NCBI GenBank assembly: GCA_028292345.1
Contig: JAQGMN010000177.1
Span: forward strand, 1 to 5,955
DNA length: 5,955 bases
Source of the DNA: Polaromonas sp.
Lineage (GTDB): Bacteria > Pseudomonadota > Gammaproteobacteria > Burkholderiales > Burkholderiaceae_C
Reading direction: 5' to 3'
Under the pieces are notes generated by a model. That model saw only the letters and a list, made by a program, of their open reading frames with translations. It ran no database searches and was not told the origin of the DNA. A program made the position numbers and the translations under genes. Below are positions 4,019 through 5,955 of the stretch, in pieces; the first letter of the stretch is position 1; every line of letters begins with the position of its first letter.

Positions 4019-5955
4019 ATGACCCCAACCCACGAATTCGACCCCCAGCTGCTCAGCGAGGTGGCGGCCCTGCCGCCGCTGCCCGGCGTTTACCGCTACT
4101 TTGACGAGCAGGGCGGCGTGCTGTATGTCGGCAAGGCGCGCAACCTGAAAAAGCGGGTCACCAGCTATTTCCAGAAAAACCACGGCGGCACGCGCATCGG
4201 CCACATGATCACCAAGATCGTCCGCATGGAAACCACGGTGGTGCGCTCCGAGGCCGAGGCGCTGCTGCTGGAAAACAACCTGATCAAGACGCTCCACCCG
4301 AAATACAACATCCTGTTCCGGGACGACAAGAGCTATCCCTACCTCAAGCTGACCGCTGCCCAAGCCAAGCCCGAAGGCGGCGCGCCGTCTGCCACCGCCT
4401 TTCCGCGCATCGCCTACTACCGGGGCGCGGTGGAGAAAAAGCACCGTTACTTCGGCCCCTATCCCAGCGCCTGGGCGGTGAAGGACACCATCTTGCTGCT
4501 GCAAAAGGTGTTCCGGCTGCGCACCTGCGAGGACACGGTGTTCAACAACCGCACCCGGCCCTGCCTGCTGTACCAGATCAAGCGCTGCTCGGCGCCGTGC
4601 GTGGGCCATGTGTCGCCCGACCAGTACGCGCTGGACACGGCCAATGCCGAGCGCTTCCTGCAGGGCCAGACGCAGGAAATCATTGGCGAGCTGGAAAAGA
4701 AAATGCTGGCGCATGCCGACCGGCTGGAGTTCGAGCAGGCCGCCGAACTGCGCAACCAGATGTCGGCGCTGTCGAAAATCCTGCACCAGCAGTCGATGGA
4801 GATTGGCGGCGACAAGGACGTGGACATCCTGGCGGTGAAAGTGCAGGGCGGCAAGGCCTGCGTCAACCTGGCGATGGTGCGCGGCGGCCGCCACCTGGGC
4901 GACCGGCCGTATTTCCCCACGCATGTGGAGCATGCGACCGATGTGGCGGCGCTCGATGCCGAGCCCGATGCGCCTGCGGCGGCTGCGGTCAAAGAAAAAT
5001 CGCTGGAGGCGCTGGTGCTCGAAGCCTTCATTGCCCAGCACTACATCGACGTGCCGGTGCCGCCCACGCTGGTCGTCGGCGAGCCGGTGGACAAGGATTT
5101 GATGGCGGCGCTGAGCGAGCAGACCGGCAGCCGCGTCGCCGCCATCCACCAGCCGCGCGAGCAGCGGCGCGTCTGGCTGGAAATGGCGCAGAAAAATGCC
5201 GGCCTTCAGCTCGCCCGGCTGCTGGCCGAGCAGGGCTCGCAGCAGGCACGCACCCGGGCGCTGGCCGAAGCGCTGGAACTGCCGATGGACAACCTGGACG
5301 CGCTGCGCATCGAATGCTTCGACATTTCGCACACGGCCGGCGAATCGACCCAGGCGTCGTGCGTGGTGTTCAAGGAGCACAAGATGCAAAACAGCGAATA
5401 CCGCCGCTACAACATCGAAGGCATTACCCCCGGCGACGACTATGCGGCCATGCGCCAGGTGCTGACGCGGCGCTACAGCAAACTGGCCGAGGCGGCGCGC
5501 AACGGCGAAGCGACGCTGCCCGACCTGGTGCTGGTCGATGGCGGCAAGGGCCAGGTGTCGATGGCGCGCGAGGTGTTCGTCGAACTCGGGCTGGACCTGG
5601 GGCTGATCGCCGGCGTCGAGAAAGGCGAGGGCCGCAAGGTCGGCTTGGAGGAACTGGTGTTTGCCGACGGCCGCGAGAAGGTCTACCTGGGCAAGGACTC
5701 GGCCGCGCTGATGCTGGTGGCGCAGATCCGCGACGAGGCCCACCGCTTTGCCATCACCGGCATGCGCGCCAAACGCGCCAGGGTGCGCGTGGGGGGCAGC
5801 AAGCTTGAAGACATTCCCGGCATCGGCGCCAAAAAGCGTGCGCGCCTGCTCCAGCGTTTCGGCGGCGTGCGCGGCGTCGCGTCGGCGGGGGTGGACGACA
5901 TCGCGAGCGTGGAAGGCATCTCGCGCGAGCTCGCCGAGGAAATCTACCGGGCCCT
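4019..5955 (+). CDS. uvrC: UvrABC excinuclease subunit C, 3' end cut by the window edge
   Basis: UvrC makes both incisions around a DNA lesion after UvrA/UvrB damage recognition. The frame gives 645 residues to base 5953 with no stop. The GIY-YIG nuclease domain has GVY (23-25), YVG (36-38), R41 and E85, and makes the 3' cut. Cysteines 170, 182, 190 and 194 have the C-x11-C-x7-C-x3-C spacing of the iron-sulfur site reported for UvrC. A UVR motif for UvrB contact lies at about 230-255. The RNase H-like 5' nuclease has D435, D507 and H575. A tandem helix-hairpin-helix DNA-binding region begins at about 597 (LEDIPGIGAKK) and is still open at the edge, so only a few C-terminal residues appear to be lost. 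Two inserts, at about 113-127 and 305-328, are low-complexity and Ala-rich. The ATG at 4019 gives a normal lead to GVY; no Shine-Dalgarno sequence is seen. Confidence 0.98.
   Translation, partial: MTPTHEFDPQLLSEVAALPPLPGVYRYFDEQGGVLYVGKARNLKKRVTSYFQKNHGGTRIGHMITKIVRMETTVVRSEAEALLLENNLIKTLHPKYNILFRDDKSYPYLKLTAAQAKPEGGAPSATAFPRIAYYRGAVEKKHRYFGPYPSAWAVKDTILLLQKVFRLRTCEDTVFNNRTRPCLLYQIKRCSAPCVGHVSPDQYALDTANAERFLQGQTQEIIGELEKKMLAHADRLEFEQAAELRNQMSALSKILHQQSMEIGGDKDVDILAVKVQGGKACVNLAMVRGGRHLGDRPYFPTHVEHATDVAALDAEPDAPAAAAVKEKSLEALVLEAFIAQHYIDVPVPPTLVVGEPVDKDLMAALSEQTGSRVAAIHQPREQRRVWLEMAQKNAGLQLARLLAEQGSQQARTRALAEALELPMDNLDALRIECFDISHTAGESTQASCVVFKEHKMQNSEYRRYNIEGITPGDDYAAMRQVLTRRYSKLAEAARNGEATLPDLVLVDGGKGQVSMAREVFVELGLDLGLIAGVEKGEGRKVGLEELVFADGREKVYLGKDSAALMLVAQIRDEAHRFAITGMRAKRARVRVGGSKLEDIPGIGAKKRARLLQRFGGVRGVASAGVDDIASVEGISRELAEEIYRA

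Noticed and set aside
3848..5743. 631-codon open frame on the minus strand opposite uvrC
   Set aside because: It is antisense to a clear uvrC, has a His/Arg/Leu/Gln-rich composition typical of GC-rich shadow frames, runs into earP in another frame, and shows no recognisable domain.

Overview
The window is GC-rich chromosomal DNA, and its gene content and protein sequences point to a betaproteobacterium of the order Burkholderiales, probably Comamonadaceae (Polaromonas-like). The evidence is the EF-P with Arg32 beside its rhamnosyltransferase EarP, the long class of LOG-family protein, and a degenerate repeat that resembles, from memory, short interspersed repeats of Comamonadaceae. The genus is inference.

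Layout from left to right: (1) the 3' part of a major facilitator superfamily (MFS) transporter gene on +, running in from the left edge and lacking about the first transmembrane helix; (2) a LOG/TIGR00730-family Rossmann-fold gene on -, convergent with the transporter across 38 bp; (3) efp on -, followed by a textbook intrinsic terminator with a cUUCGg loop; (4) earP on -, 129 bp upstream of efp and in the same direction; (5) uvrC on +, divergent from earP across 43 bp and running off the right edge only a few codons before its expected end.

The biologically linked pair is earP-efp. EarP transfers rhamnose from TDP-rhamnose to Arg32 of elongation factor P, and the modified EF-P rescues ribosomes stalled at polyproline. 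Both the acceptor arginine and the enzyme's signature motifs are intact. uvrC encodes the nucleotide-excision-repair dual-incision nuclease, with all its domains and a complete four-cysteine iron-sulfur site. The transporter and LOG protein have no evident link to the others.

Nothing here looks like a new defence system, mobile element or CRISPR array. The least ordinary signal is inside earP: two segments in opposite orientation share a spaced motif (TTSATAGC-N20-GCGCAAANNGCC). This suggests that degenerate copies of a short interspersed repeat were absorbed in frame into the gene. No gene-free stretch exceeds 300 bases.
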